Of a stretch of DNA of 64,000 bases, positions 34,538-46,301 are shown one piece after another. The stretch comes from Morchella semilibera (lineage: Eukaryota; Ascomycota; Pezizomycetes; Pezizales; Morchellaceae). The stretch lies in the NCBI GenBank assembly GCA_009192285.1, contig WBVU01000017.1, positions 1,116,001-1,180,000 on the forward strand. The letters are read 5' to 3'. The notes beneath the pieces were generated by a model. The model was given only the letters and a program-made list of their open reading frames with translations. It did no database searches and was not told the DNA's origin. Within the stretch, counting starts at the first letter, position 1, and each line of letters opens with the position of its first letter. The translations under genes were made by a program, and so were the position numbers.

Positions 34538-36507
34538 TGTGTTAAATATTAGCACAATGTTCTAGGAAGGTTTTTAGAAAAGTTGGACTTCAGTTTGGCT
34601 TTACTCTGGGGACGCTGGATCCGGGTACTACATATATCCTTTGGCTATACCGCCTAAGAGGGCATGAATTCCCAGCACAGGTAAAACCTTAAACCCGAAT
34701 AACTGCGGAGCGGCACATTTGCTTCTTTGAATTCGGGTACCATCCAATAGGCTTCCGCAGCTGTCTCAGAAATTATCCCGACAAATAGAGACTTTTCAAC
34801 TGAGAAGCCTGTATATATGGCACGCGGTAACAACCAAATAAAAGGGCTTTAGTTTAAGGTAAGATCTCGATAGGTGGTACATACATGCGGGTTGGGAGTC
34901 TGCTAACAGTCTCGCTCTTCTCAGCCATGTTACTATTTTTAGAAACAGATGGTTGCACAGCCGGTAGTAACGTGTTAAAAAGCAACTGCTTCAACGTTTG
35001 GCTCGTATCTACAGAATCGCGATAAGTTCGTTCAAGGTCCGATGGATAAGACGGGAAGGCTTTTGTAAGGCTGGAGCTCATGGGGCAAGTCGTAGAATCT
35101 TTGCGGGCTCTGTGAGCCAAATCAACCTTGGCATAAGCCAGTACGCCAGCTAACAGCTAAATGTAGTTAACTGAGGAAGAGACCTAGGTACGTAATACAA
35201 GTAAAGCCGCCTATAAAGGTAGTGATGTCTACGTACTATCTACAGGTGTGTATGTAGATACAGCACGGATAACCCTGTGAGTCAAGGAGCAAAAGATCAC
35301 ATTCATGAAGCTCATGTGGTTTTGCTAACGTCCTGAGTTAACGTTCTTACCACTCTTAGAAAGTTGGCTTGAAGGTGGAAGAACCTGCAGTCTGCTCTCC
35401 CAGTCGGTATAAGATCGAGCCTAGCTATATATAACATTTTCAGTCTTCCACCAGACTGGCCTGCATAGCAAGAATAAATGACACCTATTGGCTAGATGAC
35501 TGTGTTTCTGCCCCACAACTCTCTAGATACATACCACTCAAAGAAGTCCCCGCTAAATGGGCACCTAAATGACATCTTATTCAATAAAATAATTGCTACT
35601 AAGAATAGCATCTCGCCAAGCCTCCCCACAAATGGACTGGAGAAAGTGCAAAAATTCCCCCCCCCCCAACCTAAAGAAATATTTTTAGCCGATGCTATAT
35701 GTGTAAAGCCATTCAGCTTCAGGTGATAAGTTATGTGATTGTGAGGGGCTCTTTTTTGCTTGAGTCATGTGATATCACTCACTTACCCTGGTTGCCTCAG
35801 GGCTAGGGTTGGGCGAGCAAAGGAGCCACCCTAGCTCCCCACTCATTGTAGATACATGTATGAATAGAATGGACTCATATATGCAAACCTCTAGATACTC
35901 GCCCCGAGTCAAAAAAACTAAACTGACAACTTACAAAGCATAGATAAATCCAGGCTTTGAGGATAGCCACATTATCGATTTCTTTTACTAATAGATCATT
36001 GTACTGAGTATATACCATTCTATGTAAAGGTCAGATTTAAGCTTGTATAAGTGTAATTATAAAAAGGTCGGTTAATTCTGCACACGCTATCCCAGCCAGC
36101 TAATGCAATGTAATGTAACGAGTGACTAGCAATCGTGTATACCATTTCAAGCCTGAACTACGTACGATTCTAGCCTGTGGATACCGTTGATCTAAGAAAT
36201 CTCCGATCATTGGCACTAGTATTAAACTGGGGTCCTGGTGCTCGAACTCCGATTCTTACGCTGACCACCTCTTCGGGTCCATAAACCCAAATTTTAAGCC
36301 CGGCCGACGTTCAAACGTATCACGATTGCACGGCAGTTTTAATACCCTAAATTCATGACCGAAGCCACGTGTGTGTAATCACATTTGAGCTTAAAATTCA
36401 GGTGTCACCTGCATCTGGGAAAGGTGCTTGGCGTGGGGGCATATGTGAGAGGGCACGATCAGGCTTTAGACGTTAATCAAATTCACTTCCTGCAGCCATT
36501 ATCAAGG

Positions 36508-36666
36508 GGACGGATGAAATCCTCTTTCAGCTATTCCTAGCCCTTTGTGGTAACTGATGCTAATTTTTCATTGGCTCTATTGTTACTCTCATACGTAAAA
36601 ACAAAATCAGTTACTTTACTAAGTGCGTGCACGGTCCATGTCGCGAATTTGGGATTTCATCCGTCC
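36508..36666. mobile_element. Candidate MITE with 15-bp terminal inverted repeats
   Basis: GGACGGATGAAATCC at 36508-36522 is matched exactly by its reverse complement at 36652-36666. An inner inverted pair, GTAACTGAT / ATCAGTTAC (about 36550 and 36608), makes the element foldable. It is 159 bp with no ORF. Confidence 0.5.
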
Positions 36667-39600
36667 AAAGGATAAGTCAACCTCAGGCTTGTAAGTAGCT
36701 GCCCCATTTGTTCCACAAGGACGTAAAGGGTAAGGAAGTGTAGGTTAATCCGCGGGTATGGTGCAAAGACTAGATAAAGGAGAAAGTTTTTCACTAACCC
36801 GGACTTATCAACACTCATGATCAAATGATTCCCTAGAATTAATATTCTTAGTTCTTAATTCACGCGAAAGCCACAGCAAACCACCGGAATTTTGGCAGGC
36901 TATGACAAATTTTCTAGAGCCAACAATTAAGCTCTTTGGGTTTGAAGATATACGACTGGTCGTTAATCTAGTGAATGGACATATATATAGGAGTAGGGCT
37001 TATGTATGATACAGTATACCCAGTCGTTAATTAAAAAGTTGGAATTTTTGATAAGCGCTTGGTTGCAACGACATCCGACGACTTAGTTAACGCGCGGGTA
37101 TATCGATGGGAGTTTGGGTGAAATTAATTATACGCTTATACATAAACTGCTACGGGCGCTAGGAGCTCGAGTAATAACGAGACAAGAGTCTAGACAACTC
37201 GATCAATTATGCAACCAATTGCAATACGATCATGAAAGAGAGGATTACTATATTTCCACCAAAATACCAAAGGCTCCAATGATACTTCTAGAGTAAGTAC
37301 AATATATAGCCAATGTAGCTTTGTCTGATCATGAAATAGAATCGATTTGAAAACATTCGGTATTCTAATTTGTTGGGTTAGAAAGGAATCCAACAGCCGA
37401 ATCACCGGACATCACTCGAACTGCCCCGGGGGATTTATGGACATTGATTAAATTTATCAAACAGGTGCGATTTATTCACAAAACAGCTTTATTTACTAGG
37501 TGCGCATCCAATTCTACCGGCTAGTGTGTTTGCAGACTTGACTGTTAGTCTTTCTCGACAAGATTAAAAAGAACGCGTGGATAGTGGTGGATTAGTACTT
37601 GCAGGCCCAGCATATTTGAGAACCACCTATATATATATAGTTAAACAAAGGTTAATTGACCCGCAAATTCTGGTTCACTACAAAAACTCTTAAAAGCCTG
37701 TTTATCTCACATTCCATTTTTTCAGGGTGATACTAATCCTATAACCACGTAAAATTAAATTTGATCAGACCTATTTCTCCAGGCCCCAACAGACATCCCA
37801 GAAAGTCCGCAGCAGAATTAACTAACAAAACAGATGTTTATAATTGGCAGACCGAGATCATCATCAAAACTTTATTTCAATATTTCCCTATTTACATATT
37901 ACTACATGTAGGACTTGAGCCTAACTTAGTTTCTAGGGTACACCCTCCAAACGGGCTCCAGTCCTTTCTGCCAATAGCTAGATAATACGGGCCAGGTGCA
38001 CGGTAAGTGAGAGCCTACATATATAAAAAAAGGCGGATTTCACTTTCATATATATATAGCAACTACCCCCAAAAAGAGATACAACAAAAATCTGATACTA
38101 GCCCAAAATCCCACCAACGATATTCAAATAGCAAAGGCTAGGCTTGATTAACCCTACCAGTCCATCAATTACGTTTCAAGTTGTTAGTTTCTAGTGTTTT
38201 AACCGAAGCTTTTTTTGATACGTAGGTCTAGAGCTGAGTTGGTTTCACGACATTCTGCTAACCAAACACCTACATGCTCTATTAGAATTAGGCATATAGG
38301 CTCCTAGCTATGATATATGTGGGACTAGCTTGACTTTTTCCCCTTCAGGTAGGTGAGATGAGACAAGAATAGTACTAGCTATTATCACTCGTTGGCGGGC
38401 GTGATGCCTCTCTGACAGTGGTCTGGGTTCTGAACCACTAGTAGAATTCACTTAGGCGGCGCCAACACACAGTTACTGCGAGTGCTGCCGTCAGGCAAGA
38501 TCCGACTTCACCCCATGAGCGACCTACACCCATGGCCACGAGTTTAAAGTTAAGTACGTCATCTCTACAACCGGTAGTTTAGTGGTTAACATGCCCTGAT
38601 ATGAAAGGAAAAGGGCTGTGAACGTGAGGTAGTCTCTTATACCCCAGGCTTTTCACCGCCCATTCCCAGCTGCGTACTGCTATATGTTAGAATAGGATAA
38701 GCATGAGTTGTACTAACTGTGAGAATAGCTAAGGCTCTAACTGGGACACCATCGTTTCCTTTGACCGTTACTTCCCCACCAGCCTAAATTTGAAGGCAAC
38801 GGGTGCATATTGTATGTAGCTAGTTAGTTCTATTATATGTTTTGGCTAAAAAGAAACTCACGTACCTTCACAGAACCCTATCTCACCATCCTGCTCTGCT
38901 TTATAATCCATCCTTCCCATAAGCCGGCACCCGCCCTGCCCATTCTTCAAAAGATGATCATCCTATGGGTGATAAATAGCTTCAGATGTTGATGAGTAGC
39001 AACTACTAAGTACATGCAACTACCAAAAGCTATACATTCTGATAGCACTAGCGGGGTACACACGGAAGGTGCACCCAGTGGACTTGACATCGACTAGATA
39101 GCCAACCTTCGAACCGGTAATGTAGAACAATTCCTCTAAATGCAGCTAGTGATGCTCCCCCGACTCGCTTCTAATTCTCCAAACACCAGGCCTATCTACC
39201 AAAAACTATGCATCACAGCCCTAGACCCCTCGCCTTAACTGGAAGCATCCATTGAGAGGGCCTAATCAAGCTCACACACTTCGCCGTACCCTAACTAGGA
39301 ACAGCGGAATGAGAGCTGTTGATATATACATATATATTTCTAGATTGTGACCCTTCCTGGGATCCGGACAAGACCGAGGTGGATAATATCTAGTGAGTAT
39401 ATAGATATAGCGAGTATAGAATGTGCAATTTAATGAACATGATTGGCCGAGTTTGAGGGGTTTTTATTTTTAATTTCCCCCTGGGGGGAGGGGGGTCGGC
39501 CTAGATCTAACAAACCTTTTTGGGTCAGTAAGTTTTGATGTTTCAACATCTTTTAAGTCAACTAAACCTAGTAGCGGGTGTGCAAATATATGAGTGGGTG

Positions 39601-39895
39601 AAGAGGTATTGTTTAAGCCATATCACTAGCTTCCTGCTCTGGCCAAAGACCGGGATGTGCCCGTATTATACCCTGACATCTTGACTCCTGAGAATAAGGT
39701 TCAGGTAGTATACATGTCAACTGAAATACATGTACCTACACAATACATCCGGGATAGATATATATATAGAGTAGGCTTCGAGAGGGTCATAGTCCCCAGT
39801 TCTTATACTTACCCCCCATCCCCTACATACACACACATACCAGGTAACTGCGCTCATGACCTGGATATCAAAACTAGCTTATTATAGGCCAATAG

Positions 39896-40036
39896 TATAC
39901 CGCCATTACTCGAAAAATTGGCTATGTATATGAGACAAAAATTGCTATAAGCAGACCTAATCTACGCCCTTCAACCAATCGTGGAGGAGGTAATCCCTGG
40001 ACGGAGATAGCCAATTTTTCGAGTTTTTGCGGTATA
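39896..40036. mobile_element. Tc1/mariner-like MITE with about 30-bp terminal inverted repeats
   Basis: The left end begins TATACCGC and continues to ACTCGAAAAATTGGCTAT (39908-39925). The right end carries the exact reverse complement of that 18-mer (40007-40024) and then GCGGTATA. The outer bases also pair, giving about 30-bp arms with about 3 mismatches, and a TA dinucleotide flanks both ends. The 141-bp length and TA flanks suit a mariner-type non-autonomous element. Confidence 0.6.
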
Positions 40037-42062
40037 TAAAGACCACTTGAGCCTTGACCTGGGTCCAGGGGCGCGGCGGTAGTGCAACCCTCTACCCCGC
40101 CCCACCCCCTCCCCCCGGGGTAGAATTCTTCCCACCCAACGCTGGTACCAAGTCCTTATGCACTTTAATCTGGATCTCAGACCTAAATTCTGACATTCCA
40201 CTGTAACGCTCTTGAGCTTGTTTTGGCGTGAAATGCCGACCAGCTGAATTGTGCGGGGGCCAAAATGCGACCACTAATATATACCAAGGACGGCTTATGA
40301 GCTAGTTACTTCATCTGAAATTAATCTCGATCTGTTCTGGCTCATCCATGATCTAGGACGAATAGAATACTACCTACACTGACAACGGTGATGTCCTGGA
40401 TCACCGTATATAATATAGAGTTTGAAAGTTAAGTGAAGTTGCACGTACGCTGTATGTACTGTCCGGACATTTTGCTCCGAAGAGATGGTCGAAGACGTTA
40501 CACGCATCCTCCCAGATATTCAAGTGCATTCCATCCAGGAACGCATGCTTTCTCACCTACATAAAAATGCCCTACCCGCAACAAGGCTGATTTTAAGTTT
40601 CCCAGCCCGAATCAAGTTTCCTGTTATGTACTCTACATGCTCTATCTATGCTGACAAAATGCAGTCATACGGACTCATACCAACTTGTCTCATCTGCAGG
40701 GATGATGTCGATATGTAATATCTCCCGGCAGGCTGAGAGCTGTTTAGAAATATCTGCAAACCTGCATTTGTTTTATTTGGGTCTCAGTTCAACTATTGCC
40801 ATATCCGGACGTATGACAATAGCAGGTTTGAATAAACTGAAGTGTGAACCAGATTCTGAGTAGTTCTCAGCCTCCCGGGCGTTATACATACATGGAGTAT
40901 GCACCTAGCATAATTCATTTGTTCACGTCATTTGCAAGTACCCTGCCCGTACACATGAAGGTAAAGTACCATAGCCAGCTATAGCTGATAAATACATGTT
41001 ACATGTTTTCATTGTACCATTTCGCTTGCGATAAGTCTATTCTACACCGGGTTATAGATGCATCCGAGGCCCAGCAACTAGGTTTAACTCATAAAATACC
41101 CCCACCCCCCTTACCTCAGGAGACTTTAAAGAACCCCGGCCGGATATTTAAGAAGCAACTGTCGGCAACAACCGGTTACAGGTCTTGGCATCGGCAATTG
41201 ACCAAGGTGACACCGAATCTTGGGGGCCTCGGGGCTGGCCATGGATTTAATAAATCAAATGCCGCAAAACTAGCTTTGTCTTCACCGGTGAGAGTGAGCA
41301 GGTATTGTGATAGACGGTGCACGCGGATGCTGTCTGATAGACGTCTTTAATACGTGCAATTATACATGTGTGTAGCTTAGAGTACAGTGTTAATATAATG
41401 TTAGATCTACATGCAATATGTTATTAATATTACGGTTGTGCGGCGGACGGTCATATAGCTATTACTACTAATCCAAAGTACGAGGGATTACCCACCCAGT
41501 ATAGCCAATCAGACTGCCCGGATGCAGTAATATACCCGAGTAATTATAAGATTTGTGATCCGTCATCTGTCATCACTCGTAAGGTGGGGTGGGCAGTAAC
41601 TGCCAGGACAGGTACACTATCTACAAGGCTACTAGTATTTTCAGATGCTAAATCCAAATACTCGCGAGGCAACAGAGAGCTTGTTACTAATATCGATCGT
41701 GACAGAAATCCTTGATATTGGGGATCTTCTTCTAATATAGCTATGTGCTTAATTAAAGCATCCAACTTTCCAAAAGGTTAACCGCTTTAAAATACTCTAT
41801 TCAGACCTCGGGTGATGTCTATGGGGCCATCTCCCATATTCGGATGACCTCAGGGTTCCTTTCAATCACGTTATTCAGAAACCATATGTATATGTATATT
41901 ATCAATATATTGGCTTGGCAACGGACGCTACCAAGAACCGCCCCCGGCTTCTGGTTGGATGGAATGTTGCAGAACCGTTGTCTCAGAGGAATAGTCAACA
42001 AGGCTCCGATATCAGCATCAGCTTCACTTCATCATCTGCCATCGGAAGCGGACAGAAAAGTG

Positions 42063-42070
42063 TATATAAA
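42063..42070 (+). promoter_or_regulatory. TATA box of the small secreted protein gene
   Basis: TATATAAA lies 106 bp upstream of the ATG at 42176. Confidence 0.55.
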
Positions 42071-42175
42071 CTCCCTCGGACATCCTCTCAAGTGTTTTCT
42101 TCACCATCTTCATCGCTCACCACAATCCGGCATCAAGATATATACCAATACCTTCAGCTCTCAATAATATCAACC

Positions 42176-42792
42176 ATGAAGTTCACCAACCCCCTGATTG
42201 CCTCTGTCCTCCTCCTTGCCTCTCAGGCCGCTGCCCAATGCCGCGTCTTCAGTTTCCAGATTGCCAACTCACCCTACACGGAACTCAATGGCCTTTTCCT
42301 TCAGAACTACAATGGTGACGCAGTCATCAACGCTCCTACCGCAACAGTAGTCACCGCCTTCTGGGACGATGTCGCTCCCGTAGAGCTCAAGGCAAATGGT
42401 ATCAATGGTGATGATGCTGACAACTTTTTCTTGATCCCAATTGGGACCGCTGGGGTTGAGCAGCTGGCATTTGGGGACTTTGCAATCGCAGAGGTAGGAA
42501 TAATAATATATCAAATGTCGGAGAATGTGCAACTAACAGCTGTGAATAGGCACGTTTCTCGGACTGGGCTATCATTGATGACATCCTTACCTACAGTGAG
42601 GCGCCCGACAGGTTTTACGCTTCCCCATACGGCGCGGTTGAGGGTGCTTACACTGTAAGCCGTCCCGGATACTTCTTTCCTATTTTTCGGCGACTGTACT
42701 AATACCTCTGTTTACAGATTCGCTGGGTTCCTGACGGAGTCATTACCACCACTGATAGCTTTCCGGTTGACTTGCTGTTGACTTGCCCGTAA
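42176..42792 (+). CDS. Small secreted protein (3 exons, 165 aa)
   Basis: Model join(42176..42493,42550..42654,42718..42792). Introns are 56 and 63 nt; the second has a TACTAAT branch and TTTACAG acceptor. All junctions are phase 0 and the frame is continuous to TAA. The signal peptide is MKFTNPLIASVLLLASQAAA, with cleavage likely before QCRVFSF. The mature part is about 145 residues and contains only two Cys, one right after the signal peptide and one three residues from the end (LLLTCP), placed to form a terminus-to-terminus disulfide. The body is acidic and Asn/Asp-rich (DDVAPVELK, NGINGDDADNFF, FSDWAIIDDILTYSE) with alternating hydrophobic positions suggesting beta structure. Family not recognised; it could be a secreted effector-like or cell-wall protein. 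Confidence 0.8.
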
Positions 42793-44516
42793 ATCTTGGT
42801 TCATGACAATGATGATTATGATGGGTTGATGCGACAACGACCGATGTTGCGGAGAGGCTTTTTGTAAGCTGAGAGGAGTTTGTTAGCTTATATATAGGCG
42901 GACTATGGATGTGTAGCTATACTTGTAGTTGTGGAATTTTAACTTTAAATACAAATTTATCAACCCAGTGGCTTGCGAGACCGAGAAGATTAGATTGTGG
43001 TCGCAAAAATAAAATATGTGGAGTATGGCCATGAGATTCTAAAGAAGATGGAACTGATTTTTATATTTCGGTGTTTCAGTAAATTATAAAGAGAGACGGG
43101 TAGTCGATCGAGCTGGAGATGGAAAGGTCTTAAGAGTAATGTATGCTTGTGTAAGGAAACACAAGGTATAAAATTATGTAAGACTTGTATCTAGCCACAT
43201 TTAAGCACGGCGGCTCCCATTGCCAAGTACATGTAGTATATGGCACGTAGACAGATACTTGTATGTGCCCAGCAGAAGCTCTCAGATAGAGCACACAAAC
43301 TTTGAAGGGGTCCAGAGTGAAGTCGAAAGTATAAAGAGGTTCAATCGAGATCATGTCACTCCGTGTATGCACATGTTATACATGCATGGGTGGTCGCGAC
43401 GTTGGTTGGCGAGTGCTAGTTTATGATCAAGCCACAGTCCGACATTTTGAATCCCTCGTGCTCATTATGTCCCAAGCCCCCGAGTGTCTTCCCGAATGCC
43501 CCTCGCCCCCCACAGATACTGGCCTGGCTGCCAGCTAACAAGCTACATGCAGTCATTGTATTTGCACTAGCCATCCTCATCGCGATCGACCCTCTCCCAG
43601 ATCTTAACCCTCTCCCCCGCCATCAGTAATGCTGAGTACCTGCGCTGCCCCATCACTCTTAAGTTGTTACAACTGCTATATGCTAATAACTACCCTCCAG
43701 GACTAAAACTCGTCGGCGCACCTGGAGCGACATACTGACAAGTACTTAAAATGTGGGACTGAGAATGAACGAAGGACCAGCACAATATGCCGTCCATATA
43801 CCCGACCAAATATCCGAGCAGCGAGAAACACCAAAAGAAAGGGGGGATGATATGCTTTCAAGCAGTGACACTAGTCCCAGTCATTGTGAATGGGCTATGT
43901 ACCGGAAACCCGAGCATATTATCAGCTCCAAAAATTGTTGGAGATAGCTCTGCGGTCCGGGGGTGTCTTTAATTTTTAATCCTGTCTATGCTCCTTCCTC
44001 CCCGCCCCACAAAGCATGTGAAAAAAAAAACCCTTCTAATTTATTTGGCGATATTTTTGACAGACAGATTTGCTCTCATAGAGAATTTAAGTAACGAACT
44101 TCTGGACGGTCGCGAACAGGATAATTAAACGAGTGATATCGCATGAATCCCCCACAGATAACCCCAGCCCATGCAGCAGATGTCACCTGGAAGCGGATGG
44201 AGTGGTTTACTCATTACCTTATTGGTCTATTCATATATGTTTTAGAGCAACATGCCATACATTAATGAGTAAGTGTAGACACCACCCTAATCTTATCAAC
44301 TTTATAAATACACGTTTCTGATCAAACACCAGTCACAAAAGAAAATCCATTTTAAGCCAAATAAAGAGAATATAAAACACCGAAATGCATGCAGGCTCCC
44401 TACAAATAACTACAAGAACAGAAGAACGAGAAGGAAGGAAGGAAACAAAGAAAGAGAAAACACAAAAACGCCCCCTACCAGATACATAACCTATGCAACT
44501 ACATATATACTAATAA
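42793..44516. other. Convergent spacer (1.7 kb)
   Basis: No gene seen. Overlapping short ORFs at 43130-43972 have no common frame or motif. A TACATGTA lies near 43226. Confidence 0.5.
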
Positions 44517-46301
44517 CTAATACCTCTCCCCTGCCGCCAGCGCTTCCCAGCTCCCCAACCTTGCCTCCAGCGACGAACTTCTCATCCCGATCCTCAGGAC
44601 TTCCGGGATTACCATCGCCTTTTTTGCTTCCGGAATAGCTATCGCCTCCTCCACCTCCGGGGCTACCACCACTTCCTTCTCCTCTGGGGCTGCCATCACC
44701 TTCATTGCCTCCAGGATTGCCATCACCTCCTTTGCCTTGAGTGACGAGGCCTCCGGTTTAACCTTCAGCTCTCCCGAAATTTCAGCCACTTCCTCCCCCT
44801 CCGGAATTTCCGTCACCTTCTTATCGTCCGGGGCGGCCATCATCTTCATCGCTTCCAGGACTGCCACCACTTTCTTTGCCTCGACCGACAAGCTCTTCGG
44901 CCCGACTCTCAGAGGCTCCGGGATTTCAATTATATTTTTTGTCTCTGGGATTGTCGTCACTTTCTTAGCCCCCTGAATTTCTGTCGCCACCCCCGGAACA
45001 TTATCAGATTCCCTTTTCTCTACCTCCTGCTCCTCCTCCACCACAAACTCTGTCACCTTTTTCCAATCAGGCCATCCCGTCACCAACGGCGGAATATTGG
45101 GCAATGGCTTCTCAACCGCTGGTTCAGGTGTGGGTGGGCGGTAGGGTTTATACACGGTCTTCTCCGTCGGCGGTAGGGGTGCCTTTCGGGTGGGCTCCGG
45201 TATATGCACCGGAACCGGTGTGGTTGAGGGGGTGGGGGCTGTGATGGTCAGGGTGGGCATCGTACCCTGCGTCTGCTTGGGCGATGTACCACCAACCACG
45301 ATGGCCGGTACCTCAGCAGGACGCACCTTCTTAGGTGATGAGGCGGTGGTTGCGACGAGCTCTAGTGACAGAGGGACGATTTCAGCTGGGAGTTCCTGTG
45401 GCGGTGAAGCGGTATTCTGGATACCCCAACTACGTTTTCGGCCTGCTGGGATAATCTCGATAATCTTGGGTCGACCGGTGCCGATGCTGATGATCTTCTC
45501 TTTGGGCATGTACTGTTTTTTGCTCGGGATGCGTTTTACGCCGGTGCCACGGCTATTGACGCGGAAGATGCGCTGGCTGTGGGGACGGCGGGCGGACTGC
45601 TGGATGTATTGGTTTGGGTTGGGGTGAGGGTGAAACGTAGGTGGAGGGATAGGCGTAGATGAGGATTCTCTGGTCTTTGGGCTGGGTGATGCAGTTGCCT
45701 TTGGGATCGGCTGGTCCTTTGGGGGTGTGGGAGGAGAGCGGGGAGGAGATTTTGTGTCATGTTGTCTCTCTGGGGTACAGGATCTTGACGCTCTCGGGGG
45801 AATATAAGAGGTCGGAGCATTATAGGGCACATATGTCAACTCTGGGTGCTCATTTGCCTCCTCAAATTCTGCAATCGTCACCAACGCTGGCTTCCCCGGC
45901 CCTGCCGCGCCCCGAGAATTCAGCGTCCACGACCGCCTCCGATACGACGCTGCCATGCTCTCATTGACCTCAAACTGATCTGGAGAATACACAGGCTCCC
46001 TCGGGAGCTGTTTATCTGCCGACGGGCGTGGGGCGGTATTCCCGCCCCTTGATACAGAAATCGGGCCTTCGCCCTGTGCCCTGCGGTATTCCTCGTCTAG
46101 CCTGGGCGCCCTCGAGAACCGTCGCGGGTTTGCAACGGGGATATCATCGTCCGCGAAGCCAGTCGGTTGTTCGGAGGTGCTGCGCTTGGTGAGTGAGAAC
46201 CTGTGCTTCTTCTTTAGCTTCTGCGGCTTAACGCTCTCGGGCGTCCACTCGGCGCGCGCTGCTTCTTTGCAAAACACATCCATGATGCGGGAGCTCCTCA
46301 T
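44517..46301 (-). CDS. Hypothetical proline-rich protein with C-terminal tandem repeats (594 aa)
   Basis: ORF on the minus strand; I take ATG at 46301 (MRSSRIMDVFCKEAARAEW) because the longer frame lacks an upstream ATG. Not recognised. Residues 1-420 are disordered: basic patches (KLKKKHRFSLTKRS), Pro-rich tracts (SPPRSPPTPPKD, PIPPPTFHPHP) and a Ser/Thr/Pro stretch. The C-terminal 150 residues hold about two and a half repeats of about 40-50 aa with the core VEAKKVVAVLEAMKMMAAP, then LKAKEVMAILEAMKVMAAP, then a partial RSSSLEARLGSWEALAAGE. Each is preceded by an E(P)LRVGPKS-like or EVLRIGMRS segment and followed by a Val/Ile/Pro/Glu-rich spacer (VTEIPEGEEVAEI). The repeats probably form amphipathic helices. 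No signal peptide or membrane span from this start. Base composition matches the local average. Confidence 0.65.
   Translation of the reverse strand: MRSSRIMDVFCKEAARAEWTPESVKPQKLKKKHRFSLTKRSTSEQPTGFADDDIPVANPRRFSRAPRLDEEYRRAQGEGPISVSRGGNTAPRPSADKQLPREPVYSPDQFEVNESMAASYRRRSWTLNSRGAAGPGKPALVTIAEFEEANEHPELTYVPYNAPTSYIPPRASRSCTPERQHDTKSPPRSPPTPPKDQPIPKATASPSPKTRESSSTPIPPPTFHPHPNPNQYIQQSARRPHSQRIFRVNSRGTGVKRIPSKKQYMPKEKIISIGTGRPKIIEIIPAGRKRSWGIQNTASPPQELPAEIVPLSLELVATTASSPKKVRPAEVPAIVVGGTSPKQTQGTMPTLTITAPTPSTTPVPVHIPEPTRKAPLPPTEKTVYKPYRPPTPEPAVEKPLPNIPPLVTGWPDWKKVTEFVVEEEQEVEKRESDNVPGVATEIQGAKKVTTIPETKNIIEIPEPLRVGPKSLSVEAKKVVAVLEAMKMMAAPDDKKVTEIPEGEEVAEISGELKVKPEASSLKAKEVMAILEAMKVMAAPEEKEVVVAPEVEEAIAIPEAKKAMVIPEVLRIGMRSSSLEARLGSWEALAAGERY

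Larger units (their letters stand above)
34538..42175. other. Large gene-free region (7.6 kb)
   Basis: I find no supportable gene. Possible small ORFs with a real ATG are 34854-35081 minus (75 aa, MSSSLTKAFPSYPSDL...) and 41003-41350 plus; neither has a motif. The region contains an 11-C run (35657-35667), inverted-repeat elements at 36508-36666 and 39896-40036, a tRNA-like D-arm near 38576 without a T-arm, and TACATGTA copies (35851, 37906, 39728, 40995). Confidence 0.5.

Noticed and set aside
34854-35081. 75-aa minus-strand ORF starting MSSSLTKAFPSYPSDL
   Set aside because: Could be a real small gene or exon, but nothing in sequence or context supports it.
36229-36281. Minus-strand sequence containing AGTTCGAGCACC, like a tRNA T-arm
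   Set aside because: No matching acceptor stem or D-arm could be placed.
38572-38645. tRNA-like D-arm (TAGTTTAGTGGTTAACATG) followed by a GCCCT...AGGGC stem
   Set aside because: No T-arm consensus (GTTCRANNC) follows, and the acceptor ends do not pair; at most a tRNA-derived remnant.
41003-41350. 115-aa plus-strand ORF with an ATG
   Set aside because: No recognisable motif and no partner exon; not enough to call a gene.
41544-41765. 73-codon minus-strand frame (ALIKHIAILEEDPQYQGF)
   Set aside because: No ATG and no clear splice acceptor; left as a possible gene relic.
45190-45627. 145-aa plus-strand ORF
   Set aside because: Antisense shadow of the proline-rich 594-aa gene.
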